Origin: Trichaptum fuscoviolaceum
Taxonomy: Eukaryota > Basidiomycota > Agaricomycetes > Hymenochaetales > Trichaptaceae
Assembly (NCBI GenBank): GCA_910574455.1
Contig: CAJSYZ010000005.1
Location: forward strand, 4,278,001 to 4,342,000
Reading direction: 5' to 3'
DNA: 64,000 nt
Shown here: positions 43,689-54,079 of the stretch, in pieces
Layout: every line of letters begins with the position of its first letter
Position numbering within the stretch: position 1 is the stretch's first letter
The notes under the pieces: model-generated
Seen by the model: the letters and a program-made list of their open reading frames with translations, nothing else
Told to the model about the DNA's origin: nothing
The model's database searches: none
Position numbers and translations under genes: made by a program

Positions 43689-45257
43689 TAGAGCATGACA
43701 CGGGTGCACCCGCAGGTGCACCCGGATCCGTGAAGCACAGGTACCTGCGCAAAAAAACTGATACCTGGATCCGACCCGGAACCGTGGGAAACGGATCCGG
43801 GTCTACCTGGACCCGTTACCTGCAGGTATTGCAGGTACCTGATGCAACCCGCAGGTATTTAACAGTAAGTAGTGTAGTAATAAGATATAAATATAAATGA
43901 CAACATACCATGTATCCCGGAGATGGGAGTGTAGCAGGAGTGGGGATGGGCGTGGGTGCGCCATCGTTCGATACCTGCTCGGAGAGTGAGATCTGACTGG
44001 GCTTGAAGAGAGCGAGGAGGCAGCGGAGCTGGTCGACGGCTGTGAGTGCCGAGGGTTTGCGACGGTGGAAGTTGGCGACAATGTGTACCGCTTGTGGGGC
44101 GGCATCATGAGTACAGGCGGCGGCGGGTATTGCGGATGCTGGACGAGCGGTATCAACGAGATTAGTGTGAAGAAGGTAAGTAAAAAGCAAAAAGACATAC
44201 CAGAAGACCAGTTGAACCTCTGCAGTACGAGATTCTAGCTTTATCTTCGCCGCGATCCCATTCTCACTTGCGGTAGTCCGCGCAAACGGAAGACAAGCGC
44301 GCAGTTGGCGAGGAGGCGGCCAATGGGCGCAGCGGGGCCGTCAGAGTGGTAGGCGGCTTCGAGTCTTTCGAGTATAACTTCCATAGTGTGCTTCGAATGA
44401 TGTGACTGTCTTGCACATGCGCGCTGTGTCAACGGCACCCTCCGTCTGTTACACAGGCACACCGCGGCCATAGAGCAAGATGTCGAGCTCATAGAGGTTG
44501 GGACATACGATGACTGAGCGAGCGAAGGAGTGGTGGGGAATCTGACCAGGATGGTTGCACTCGAGTATGATGCGCAGTCGTGCAACGGCATCACTGAGCT
44601 TGCGGCCACGCTTTATCTTGTGGGCGACTGCGAAAGACTTGCAGGCAGTTTCTCAGCGCAGAGGGTGCGAAGTCGCAGACGGGCGCCAAGTTGGCGAGGA
44701 GGCGGTCATCGGGCTCGAGGTTGTTGTTGGCAGGGCCTAGGGGATCAAGTATAATAGGCGGTTACGACGGTGGAAGTTGGCTGATGATGCGTACCGCTTG
44801 TGGCACGGCTTCATGAGTGCAGATGACGGTGGGTGTTGCGGTTGCCGGACGAGCAGCAGCATGTCGAGGGCGACAAGCAGCTGCGGTCTTGCGGTCTCGC
44901 GAAGAGAGCGCGGCGGGCGGGAGGGCGCTGACAAGCGCGCAGTTGGTGAGGAGGCGGTCATGGCGCACGTTGTCGTCGTAGTAGGCGGCTTCAAGGATGG
45001 CGAAGAGGACAGCACATGTCGAGTAGAATGTAGAAAAGTAATGCTACATCGTTGCGTTCCACTCAAGATGAGTGCACGTGATTTACCGGGTACTTGCAGG
45101 TACCCGGTCAGGTACCTGGGCCCAAAAAATCCAAACCTGGATCCGCAGGTAAGCGTGGGAACCAGGTACCTGCGCACAGGTGCACCTGGAACCGCAGGTA
45201 TTTGAGTGCAGGTACCTGCAGGTACCCACGGGTGACCTGCACCCGTGTCATGCTCTA
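43689..45257. mobile_element. Non-autonomous hAT-like element, 1.57 kb
   Basis: Exact 8-bp duplications ACCCACAT (43681-43688, 45258-45265) and 20-bp inverted ends TAGAGCATGACACGGGTGCA. Subterminal regions are dense in GGTACCTG and GCAGGT words in both directions. The interior holds two related GC-rich blocks (about 43920-44190 and 44760-45030) with short frames but no hAT transposase or BED finger. The paralogous empty site is at 56685-56692. The 8-bp duplication and the T-A-G start fit the hAT superfamily. Confidence 0.9.
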
Positions 45258-46131
45258 ACCCACATGTCATCTTTGTCTCGCCAAGTAACAATGATGTTGT
45301 TTCTTGGTCCATCTCCATGGAGCTGCACGAGAGACCGAGGATGGGCCTTGAGGGTTTCCGAGATGTCTCTGCTCTTCCACATTCAATATAGGAGCGGGAC
45401 ATTGCAGAACAATTATACCCACATATTTTATTTCTACACTTCATCAAATCAATGAGAAATGAATCGAGGGTCCGACTATTTGGCCTTCTACTGCTCTTCT
45501 GACAATGCAAGGAGCCCAGAGTCCGTTCTGGCTACTGCCACGTCAAGGCCTACTCACTCCGGGCCTTCTGTAAATCAACGCAGCCCTCGTCAAACGTACT
45601 ACCTTGATGCGACCTTTTGCATGGTCTTTTTGTGGTGCCGGTCACTTCTCTGCACCTGTCTTTGCGTTCGTTGCAAGTCCCCTGGCCTGGAAGGTTTTAC
45701 ATTACATTTGTTGTAGGTCAGTCGTCTATGTTTCCCTGATGGGCAAGAATACACTGCTCATTGCCTTTTTGTAGTTCGAAGATCTGGACTGTCCTGCAAC
45801 GAGTGCAAGACTCATTTATTATGCTTTCTGTGAATGGAATCGATTGTGTAAGTAAGTGGTTTGCAGATGTCCCGTAGAAGTTTGTGTTTATGATTGTGTT
45901 CGGTGAGCATACACGTACTTAGGGGTGTTGGCATCAAACATACGCAAAGTTTTATTTGGGCTGGTAGCTTTTATGCAGATGTTCTCGGAGTTGGTGGAGA
46001 GATGCGACCAAAGAAGCCCATCTTCCTCACAGCTGAAGGCGAAATATATGCGTGCAATAGTCTCTACAAGAGTCTATACATAACAACCAGGACAACGAAA
46101 GCCGAAATGTGTATGTGGAAGACAGCAATAA
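45258..46131. other. Unit 1 sequence between hAT element and membrane-protein pseudogene
   Basis: Paralogous to about 56685-57594. A minus-strand frame (about 45510-45270) aligns over about 80 codons with one at 56942-56690 without stops in either copy, with many replacements. It could be a gene fragment, but I recognise no domain. Confidence 0.45.
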
Positions 46132-46776
46132 TCAAATATGCGGTATGAATTTTGTCCAAACAACTGTTTCGAACGCAGAGGGAGGAAGGCGACGAAGGGA
46201 CAGGAGGGCGAGAACGAGGAGGGAAAGGCGGGCGACTGGATATATAATGGCAGGAAGTGTTTCTACGGCCTTCTTTATACGCGTCCAGTATATATCATCA
46301 GTACCAGTAGCGAACCGCCATTTATCAAAGACAAAACGTGTGTAGACAGGAGCAGCTGCAATGATGAGAAGACACAGGCCTACGATGGACAGAGAAGCCG
46401 TCCGCCAAAGGATCCCCTCAACAGGCGAAGGGAAATCGAAGTGCCATGCAGCACAGTGGATCGACCCAAATGCGGCGCCTGCTAAGGCAGAGAAGATCAA
46501 AAGCGGCCTCGTTTCGGCGTACTCGCTGTGGAACATCATCCACATGATCCACCGCATGTCATCCTCATCGAAGAGCAGTTCGAGCGCCGGTTTGTCGTGC
46601 ATCTTGTCCTTGGCATCGCGGAAGGTATTCAGACTCAGTGGATCGACCCAAATGCGGCGCCTGCTAAGGCAGAGAAGATCAGTCGCAGATATGATGACGC
46701 ACGAGTGGGCCTCAGATGTTGATTGCACTAGTCTTCCATTCATAGTTCCCACCCGCATAGTCCACCAATCGATCAT
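46132..46776 (-). pseudogene. Truncated membrane-protein gene (paralogue of 57595-59515)
   Basis: The last about 165 residues match the C-terminus of the intact gene in unit 2, with LNTFRDAKDKMHDKPALELLF and hydrophobic segments near the end. Upstream the match stops. A 47-bp segment (about 46453-46499) is repeated at about 46638-46684, showing local rearrangement. The first 50 residues of the open frame come from unrelated or rearranged sequence. The N-terminal exon with the CPGRSVWDI motif is missing, so this copy is not functional. Confidence 0.8.
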
Positions 46777-46798
46777 CCTGTCCAGCTCGGGTACATAT

Positions 46799-47064
46799 TG
46801 TTAGAGTACAATACCGGTTCAACCCGGATTATATAATATATTTCCTTTTTCGTTAATTTGCAATTACATACGGACTCTAAAAGTTTTCCTTCGTCTGTAT
46901 GCTACCTCATCGCTATTGCATAGCGCTGAGGTATGTTCAACTTAGTTTCACTCTTATTTTCTTATGCTGATTATAATGTATTTAGTTTATTATATTTTAG
47001 GTAACTAAATACATCAGCCATCGCTATTGCATAGCGCTGAGTTTATTATATTTTTGCTCCTGCA
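46799..47064 (+). repeat. 5' LTR of copia copy 1
   Basis: Starts TGTTAGAGTACAATA and ends in TGCA. It contains a TATA-rich stretch (TTATATAATATAT near 46828). The hairpin word CGCTATTGCATAGCG occurs twice, each time in the longer repeat CATCGCTATTGCATAGCGCT, about 110 bp apart. Confidence 0.96.
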
Positions 47065-47080
47065 GGTTATGAGCCTTGCG
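47065..47080 (+). promoter_or_regulatory. Primer binding site, half-tRNA type
   Basis: GGTTATGAGCCTTGCG directly follows the LTR. It is complementary to the anticodon arm of initiator methionine tRNA, whose loop reads CUCAUAA, and not to a tRNA 3' end. Drosophila copia is primed by a cut initiator tRNA paired in this way, so the same mechanism is likely here. Confidence 0.75.
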
Positions 47081-47152
47081 ACGCTGTCAGCGTAAAGCAT
47101 TAGTGCATCAATCGACATCCATACTATCACCAAAGTCTAAATCCTAATTACC

Positions 47153-50100
47153 ATGACTGGTCCCAAGCAAACGGACACGGAGGACAAGGAAGCAAAGGCA
47201 GTGTCAAGCACGAGCCAAACTCCTGCCCCGGTGGACAAGCAGAAGATCGGGTTGGACGTGATCGAGAAGGCCTTGTATGGGCCCGGCAGCTACAAGCCCC
47301 ACCCGATTAAGAATGGGAAGCTTAAGGAAATAGGATGGGAACTGTGGATATCGAATGTATTGGATTCGTGGTCCGAACATTATGTCAGGGATGTCGGACT
47401 GGGACTACGCCCTTGCCCGGACATCAGTGCAATCCCAACGGAAGCAGAGAAAGAAGCTCTCCTAACGTGGAATCACATGGACCAAAAGGCCAAAACCATT
47501 CTCCAACAGGGTCTTTCCGTGGAACACAAGAAGCTAATCCAAGGGTCAATCACGGCATACGAAATGTATCGGAAACTCACAATGAACTTCGCAAAGGACG
47601 CCCAGTTATCACCGGCGATGGCCCTGTACGAAGTATGCACGCACAAATGGGATAGTGGGACCTCCACATTCGATGAGAACCTTCAGTATATTCAGGGTCA
47701 AATCGAAGACTTACGACAGTACCCGGGCACGAGAGAGCAGCTAATAGACCTCATTCACTCGGTTGCCATTCTCAATTCGCTTCCGCCTGAGTGGGAAAGC
47801 ATTCGAAGCGCCATCTACAACACGGCTAATATCGAAGTCAAGAACGTGATCCTCACCACTCGGCGACACGCGCAAACGACGGGATCCGGAAATGGAGACC
47901 AAGCCCTGGCCATCAAGGTCAAGGGGCTGGGAAAGGCGAAGGGTAAAGCCAAGAAAGGGAAGACTGTATGCAAGAACTGCAAAAAGTCAGGTCACACGAA
48001 GGCTTCTTGCTGGGCTAAAGGTGGCGGAAATGAAGGCGGCGGACTGAATAAGAACAAATTTGGTAACGGGTCTTCAAGTGACGCCGGCAAAAGCGAGAAG
48101 AAGAAGAAAAGCGCCTATACCGTCACGGCAGACGATGACGATGACGACTTCTCCGCCAGTGATGCCACGGCTAACGTAGTCACCCTGGGCCGCAGCCCGG
48201 AGTCCCCGCTCGAAGACTCGACTCCCGCATACAGCGAGGAGGACGAGTGGTTACCATTCCCGTCAATATTGCCAACCGAACGCGCAAATGTTGTCAGTAT
48301 AGCATCTGCTATGCCTTCACGCTCCACCCAGTGGATTTTCGACACTGGGGCATCCACCAGCCTTACCGGCGATCGCCAGAGTCTCCGTGACTACCAGTCG
48401 ATCAAGCCTATACCCGTAGGTGGCTTTGGAACTGCGATGACGGCCCAAGCGATTGGCAAGGGACGCGTCACACTGCGATTCACGCCCGGTGATCGGGAGA
48501 CCACCCTGGACCTGGGAAACGTACTATACGTACCCGAGGCCGGGTGCAATATTATCTCCGCCAGCCGCTTGTTGAAGTCAGGCATATCCTTTGCTAGCAC
48601 GAGCGACGGAATCAAAATTTTACATAATGGTTCCCTATTGGCTCGCGCGGCTCGAATTAATGGTCAATTTATTCTCCAAAATATGAGACCCGCGAGACTA
48701 TACGCAAACGCTGCTGTGACTGAGCTACCCTTCCACGAATGGCATATTCACTTTGGACACCTCGGCAACACTTACCTAAAGAAGTTGATCGAGAAGAAAA
48801 TGGTACAGGGTCTTATCATCGACAAAAATACCCTGAAAGCGCCCGAACACTGTCAACCGTGCGCGCTAGGGAAAATGTCACGGCAACCTTTCCCAAAGTC
48901 GAAGTCCAGGGCTACGCGCCCACTGGAACTTATTCATTCCGACTTAGCCGGACCCCAAAAAGTCAAGTCTCGTAAGGGATTCTGTTATATTCTCACTATT
49001 ACGGACGATCACACTCGCTTCACATGGGTGTATTTCCTACCCGAGAAGAGTGCCGTACCGAGCGTATTCAAGGAGGTCATACCTCTATTCGCACGCCAGT
49101 ACGGATACGAAATCAAAATAACTCGTACCGATCGAGGGGGGGAATTTCTAAACGAGAAAATGACACAGATCTGCCGCCAGCACGGCATACGGCAACAAAC
49201 GTCAAATGCGTACACTCCACAGCAAAATGGAGTAGCGGAGCACCTTAATCGGACGCTAGCCGACAAAGTTCGCTGCATATACGCAGAGCACCCCGACATA
49301 CCCGCAAATCTGTGGCCCGAGTTTTTTACCCACGTAAATTATTTACGAAATCTCTCACCAACTTCGGCACTCCCGAACAAGACACCCTTCGAGGCACTCC
49401 ACGGGTCTAAGCCCGATGTGTCTAATTTACGTCCCTTCTGGGACGATGTCAATGTTTACATCCCCGAAATCGAACGGAATAGTAAATTGAGCCCTCGCGG
49501 ACGGAGCGCTAAATTTCTTGGATTTCCCGAAGGAGTTAAGGGCATATTATTTTATGACCCAAATTCTCGTAAAGTTTCCACTTCAAGAGACTTCGTCTTC
49601 CCGCGGAACCCATTTACTTCCGTGCCGAGCTCAACGAATTCTGACCCCGCATCGATCGAGGGGGGGAGGCCCAATGGTGGCGATCTCACGGACTCAGATA
49701 CGGACAGCGCGGACTCAGATGCAGCCGAATCAAATGCACGCAAGCCGGCGGACTCAGATGCAGCCGAATCAAATGCACGCAAGCCGCATACGAACGCAAA
49801 TGCGCCGTCTGAGCAGCAACAGCAACAGCAACAGCAAACCAAAAAGTCTAGACCTCGCATTGACTACGGTGAGAAGACACGCACATCCGCGCGACTCAAC
49901 CAGAGAGCGCAAGCTCAACAGCAAGCTACTAACGACGGCACTGTCGAGCCGACTCCCACGGAGTCCCAACCTACCGAATTAGTTACGGAACGCAACCAGG
50001 AGATCGGTGGAGAAAACTCCATAGCCCACTACGTATATGCGAATATAGTAATGGACAATAGAGACCCACTAGATTACCGGGAAGCGACCTCCGGGCCAAA

Positions 50101-51628
50101 TAGGGAAGGCTGGATAAAATCTATGGAAAAGGAACTCGGAAATATGGAACGCCTTCACGTTTACGATCTAACCGAGTTACCACCAGGCCGTAAAGCGATC
50201 GGCTGTAAATGGGTTTTCAAGACCAAACGGGGAGCCAACGGCGAACCGAAGGAGCTCAAGTCCCAGTTGGTCGCCCAGGGGTTTACGCAAAAGTACCTGG
50301 TCGATTACGACCAAGTACACGCCCCCGTTGCCCGAACAGGGTCAATTAAGCTTTTGGCAGTCCTTGCCGTCCATTTGGGGCTGAAGGCTCACCAATTAGA
50401 CGTCAAGGCAGCATTTCTTCACGGCGAACTCAGTGAAGAAATCTATATGCGGCAACCGCCCGGTTTTGTGGACCCGGACAAGAAGGATTTCGTACTTAGG
50501 CTCAAAAAGTCTATTTACGGACTCAAACAGTCTGGGCGCGTATGGAACCAGCGCTTCGACAAGGAGCTGAGGACCTTAGGCTTCTCTCGCCTTATTAGCG
50601 ACCCCTGCGTCTATATCCGGCGATCCGAGGCCGGCATTACCATGCTAGGACTCCATGTTGACGATATGGAATTCTTTTGCTCGGACGACGCAGCAGTGCC
50701 GGAGTTCATCAAACTTCTTGGAGACCGCAATATAGAGTTGGTACATGTGGGGCCTCTTACCTACATGCTAGGGGTGAAATTTACTTTCGACTATCGTCTT
50801 TGCTCAGTCGGCATTGACCAGCATGGCTATATTGATGTCCTGCTTACCCGATTTGGAATGACGGAAGCAAAACCAGCTCCGACGCCATTCCCATCGGGTG
50901 TCAAGCTAATGAAAGAAGACTGTCCAAAGACAGACAAGGAGATCAGCGAAATGAAGCATTACCCTTACCACGCATTAATCAGCAGCTTACTCTATTTGAC
51001 AGTTTGGAGTAGGCCGGACCTTGCCTTTTATGTTAATGCCCTGGCTCAATATTCCTTGAACCCCGGTAAACGTCACTGGGAGCTCGGGAAGCATGTCCTC
51101 CGATTCCTGAAACATACTCGTGACTCTACACTTATTCTCAAAACGGACGCAGAAGGACCACTCCTTACCGGCTACGCAGACGCCGACTGGGGCTCAAGCG
51201 AAGGTCGCCGTTCGACGACCGGCTACGCATTCACCCTAGGCTCGGGTGCCGTTACCTGGCAATCAAAGAAGCAGCCAACCGTGGCGCTATCATCTGCCGA
51301 GGCCGAGTACATGGCTCTTTCGGCTGCCACCCAGGAGGCCCTTTGGCTTCGTTCTTTACTTTCTGAATTAGGCTTCCCTCAACGGAAACCGACTATTATT
51401 TTTTCTGATAATTTAAGCGCCATTTCTTTAACCGAGGACTCGGTGTTTCACCAACGGGTCAAACATATTGACATCCGTCATCATTTTATTCGCGACCATG
51501 TCAACAAAGGCGCGGTGAAGGCCGAGCACTTACGTACCGAGGACCAACCGGCGGACGCTCTCACTAAAGCGCTCCCGAAGTCCTCGCACTCCCGCCTATC
51601 CTCTATTCTTGGTATGAACCGGAATTGA
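47153..51628 (+). CDS. Copia gag-pol polyprotein
   Basis: A single 1,491-residue frame. Gag covers about residues 1-240, with a zinc knuckle CKNCKKSGHTKASC near 274. Protease: WIFDTGASTSLTG (about 395). Integrase: WHIHFGHLG, CQPCALGKM, then the DDE residues in HSDLAG, RTDRGGEF and NGVAEHLNRT. A variable linker has an exact 39-bp duplication (ADSDAAESNARKP twice, 49711-49788) and a Gln run. Reverse transcriptase: CKWVFKTKRG, QLDVKAAFLHGEL, and LHVDD as the catalytic box. RNase H: GYADADWGS, SSAEAEYMAL, DIRHHFIRD. No stop or frameshift, so it may be competent. Confidence 0.97.
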   Translation: MTGPKQTDTEDKEAKAVSSTSQTPAPVDKQKIGLDVIEKALYGPGSYKPHPIKNGKLKEIGWELWISNVLDSWSEHYVRDVGLGLRPCPDISAIPTEAEKEALLTWNHMDQKAKTILQQGLSVEHKKLIQGSITAYEMYRKLTMNFAKDAQLSPAMALYEVCTHKWDSGTSTFDENLQYIQGQIEDLRQYPGTREQLIDLIHSVAILNSLPPEWESIRSAIYNTANIEVKNVILTTRRHAQTTGSGNGDQALAIKVKGLGKAKGKAKKGKTVCKNCKKSGHTKASCWAKGGGNEGGGLNKNKFGNGSSSDAGKSEKKKKSAYTVTADDDDDDFSASDATANVVTLGRSPESPLEDSTPAYSEEDEWLPFPSILPTERANVVSIASAMPSRSTQWIFDTGASTSLTGDRQSLRDYQSIKPIPVGGFGTAMTAQAIGKGRVTLRFTPGDRETTLDLGNVLYVPEAGCNIISASRLLKSGISFASTSDGIKILHNGSLLARAARINGQFILQNMRPARLYANAAVTELPFHEWHIHFGHLGNTYLKKLIEKKMVQGLIIDKNTLKAPEHCQPCALGKMSRQPFPKSKSRATRPLELIHSDLAGPQKVKSRKGFCYILTITDDHTRFTWVYFLPEKSAVPSVFKEVIPLFARQYGYEIKITRTDRGGEFLNEKMTQICRQHGIRQQTSNAYTPQQNGVAEHLNRTLADKVRCIYAEHPDIPANLWPEFFTHVNYLRNLSPTSALPNKTPFEALHGSKPDVSNLRPFWDDVNVYIPEIERNSKLSPRGRSAKFLGFPEGVKGILFYDPNSRKVSTSRDFVFPRNPFTSVPSSTNSDPASIEGGRPNGGDLTDSDTDSADSDAAESNARKPADSDAAESNARKPHTNANAPSEQQQQQQQQTKKSRPRIDYGEKTRTSARLNQRAQAQQQATNDGTVEPTPTESQPTELVTERNQEIGGENSIAHYVYANIVMDNRDPLDYREATSGPNREGWIKSMEKELGNMERLHVYDLTELPPGRKAIGCKWVFKTKRGANGEPKELKSQLVAQGFTQKYLVDYDQVHAPVARTGSIKLLAVLAVHLGLKAHQLDVKAAFLHGELSEEIYMRQPPGFVDPDKKDFVLRLKKSIYGLKQSGRVWNQRFDKELRTLGFSRLISDPCVYIRRSEAGITMLGLHVDDMEFFCSDDAAVPEFIKLLGDRNIELVHVGPLTYMLGVKFTFDYRLCSVGIDQHGYIDVLLTRFGMTEAKPAPTPFPSGVKLMKEDCPKTDKEISEMKHYPYHALISSLLYLTVWSRPDLAFYVNALAQYSLNPGKRHWELGKHVLRFLKHTRDSTLILKTDAEGPLLTGYADADWGSSEGRRSTTGYAFTLGSGAVTWQSKKQPTVALSSAEAEYMALSAATQEALWLRSLLSELGFPQRKPTIIFSDNLSAISLTEDSVFHQRVKHIDIRHHFIRDHVNKGAVKAEHLRTEDQPADALTKALPKSSHSRLSSILGMNRN

Positions 51629-51901
51629 GGGGGGGTGTTAGAGTACAATATCGGTTCAACCCGGATTATATAATATATTTCCTTTTTCGTTAATTTGCAA
51701 TTACATACGGACTCTAAAAGTTTTCCTTCGTCTGTATGCTACCTCATCGCTATTGCATAGCGCTGAGGTATGTTCAACTTAGTTTCACTCTTATTTTCTT
51801 ATGCTGATTATAATGTATTTAGTTTATTATATTTTAGGTAACTAAATACATCAGCCATCGCTATTGCATAGCGCTGAGTTTATTATATTTTAGCTCCCGC
51901 A
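51629..51901 (+). repeat. Purine tract and 3' LTR of copia copy 1
   Basis: The stop at 51626-51628 is followed at once by GGGGGGG (to 51635), the purine tract, and then by the LTR at 51636-51901 (266 bp). It differs from the 5' LTR at three positions: C/T near base 16, and T/A and T/C in the last 10 bases. Confidence 0.95.
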
Positions 51902-51906
51902 CATAT

Positions 51907-54079
51907 TACCTTTGTATTGAACGTAAGGATACCAGTGGTTGTGGCAGTCCAGTAAAAGATATCAGACGCGCTTTTGAAAAATGCAAAGAGAAGAAAGTGG
52001 TGGCATGGAAACTTGAACTTGATTGGAGCGTGCTCTGGACGTCTTCCTGGTACATATCTTCTAACGTCTTTCGCCTCCGGTGTACATGCTTTACCCTCCC
52101 ACAGACACTGTCGCAGCTATAAGAACCCAACTTTTATCTCGTATAGGGAAAGCGCTCACCAGCAGTGTACTCCGACCTATTTTTCGCGTCACCTCAACTT
52201 CGTGGCAGGAGTCTACTACCTCATGTTACTGTATACCAGATAGGTGAAAGATACCGCTCGAGAACTGCAATTTACAGTAAGCCTAGAGCAAGAAATGCAT
52301 AACTTCCTCAAATAGAAGCAAAGCAGCTGATCAGCTCACCCCGTGAAAATGAGTCTACAAGCTGACCTGAGGTGAATTATTCTCATTTTTTTAATCTTGC
52401 ACTTGCTAAATCACTATCCACCTCGATAGACGCTGCGGTGTATCTGAAGACGAGTAGTTGGCCCCGATAGAAGCTTTATATAGCTTGGCTCCAGGCATGA
52501 GATCTCGCTAGAATGAACTTGAAGGCTCGGAACATTGCAAAGGGGAGAAGACAAGCTGTGGATGGCGAAGACGGAATAAGCAGATAGGTGAGCATTTGGC
52601 ATCTAGAAGTGCTCTCATCTGGAATGCAGAATCGTGCCAAACGAGGACGACCCCTCGTTCCAAACCTTCGATATTGACTTTCTTCTGGTTCCCGAGAATC
52701 GGCTGATTTAATCCCCTCTCAAGCCTTCGCAAATGCTTTAACAGCTTAAGCTGATGCTTGCTTGTTCAGACAGGGGGCTTGGAGTCAGTTATTCCCTCCC
52801 GAACTCATATTGGATGGCATTGACGGAACAAGCGTCTGTAGATAGGTGAGCAATTGGTAACTTGGTATGCAGAATCATGTCAAACAAGGACAACCCCTCG
52901 TTCCAAACCTTCGATATTGACTTTCTTCCGGTTCCCGAGGATCGCCTGATTTTCATCCCCTCTTGCCTGTAACAAGCCTTCGCAAATGCATGAACATCTG
53001 AAGCTGATGCTTGCTTGTACAGAAAGGGGGATTGGAATCGGTTGTACCTTCCCGAACTCAAATATATCGCGTCGAGCACAAGCGTACTCCCTTTATTATT
53101 GTCCTGAATCTGCTGCTGCGGGATCGATCGACACCAAAATTTTTCTTTCACCTTTGGCGCATTCGCTGTCATCATCTTCGCGACATGAAGCCCGGATTAC
53201 ATGCCTGATGAAAGACCAAATTCATTCGGGCTTCTGGACGTCTGATTTCATCTCCCCTGGAGTTCGTGAACTTGCCCTTCCATTAGCTTCAGTGAGCTCG
53301 TGCGCGACAGTCCTTGCCTGTGTGCGAGTGTCGTCCAGTGTGCACCAGGCGACAACTTGTGCGCTGCCCTCTCATACGTCGGCGTCCTGTGAAGATAGAC
53401 GGGTTCTTTCATCTGCTTTTGAAGGCTCAGCGATGGTCTTTCCTGTAAATCAATGACGCTGACCGGTCTACTGGATAATCCAGGGCGTTCCGTCATGAAC
53501 ATTTGGCAGCGCCTCAAGTAGACCACTCATAACTTGGTCACCTTTCTCTGTCTCATCTTTCGTATAAGCCATAGCTTTGAAAGAGATACACCTCTTACCT
53601 GGAAATGAGAAAGGTGAGTCCAGCTAAGTTTGGTTTAGAACGCTTCAGACTTACTTTCTCTAGATCTCTGAAATACGCAGAAAAGCAAACGAATCAGCAC
53701 TTTCGTTGGGGGCTACTCATGGATAAATGAGGCAATCTGAAACTTTCTTTACAAGTCAAACTTCAGACCGCTCTCAAAGAGTTGACAATGGTTTAGTATA
53801 GGGAGAATCATACTTCCTGTTGCATGAGGGAGGTGGAGGGAAGGAGTGAAAGGACCGGTGTGGTTAGCCGAACCAAGGTCGCGAGTGCGTGACCTAAAGT
53901 CGCGACGCGTCGCGCGTTAATGTGCCCACCGGCGGGCTTTAAATTGTACGTGGTACACATACCGATCCTTCTTCACTTACCACGACCATCACACAATTTC
54001 TTCTTTCGTCCCCTCTTCATAGTCTTCTCCCTCAACAATCAAGGTCACCTTTCCCAACATCTTCAACCTTTCCCAAATC
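51907..54079. other. Left part of unit 2, tandem-repeated, no recognised gene
   Basis: Paralogous to 1-855 plus 41446-42204. A block of about 165 bp (about 52575-52740) recurs at about 52829-52990, including CCCCTCGTTCCAAACCTTCG. A minus frame at 52789-53175 (128 codons) and a plus frame at 52986-53456 (156 codons) overlap. Neither shows a known domain, and I cannot choose between them. Confidence 0.45.

Larger units (their letters stand above)
46799..51901 (+). mobile_element. Complete Ty1/copia retrotransposon, copy 1
   Basis: A 5,103-bp element bounded by CATAT (46794-46798, 51902-51906). It has two 266-bp LTRs, a primer site, a single 1,491-codon gag-pol frame and a purine tract. The LTRs differ by three substitutions, so insertion was recent. 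A near-identical second copy begins at 61772. Confidence 0.97.
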
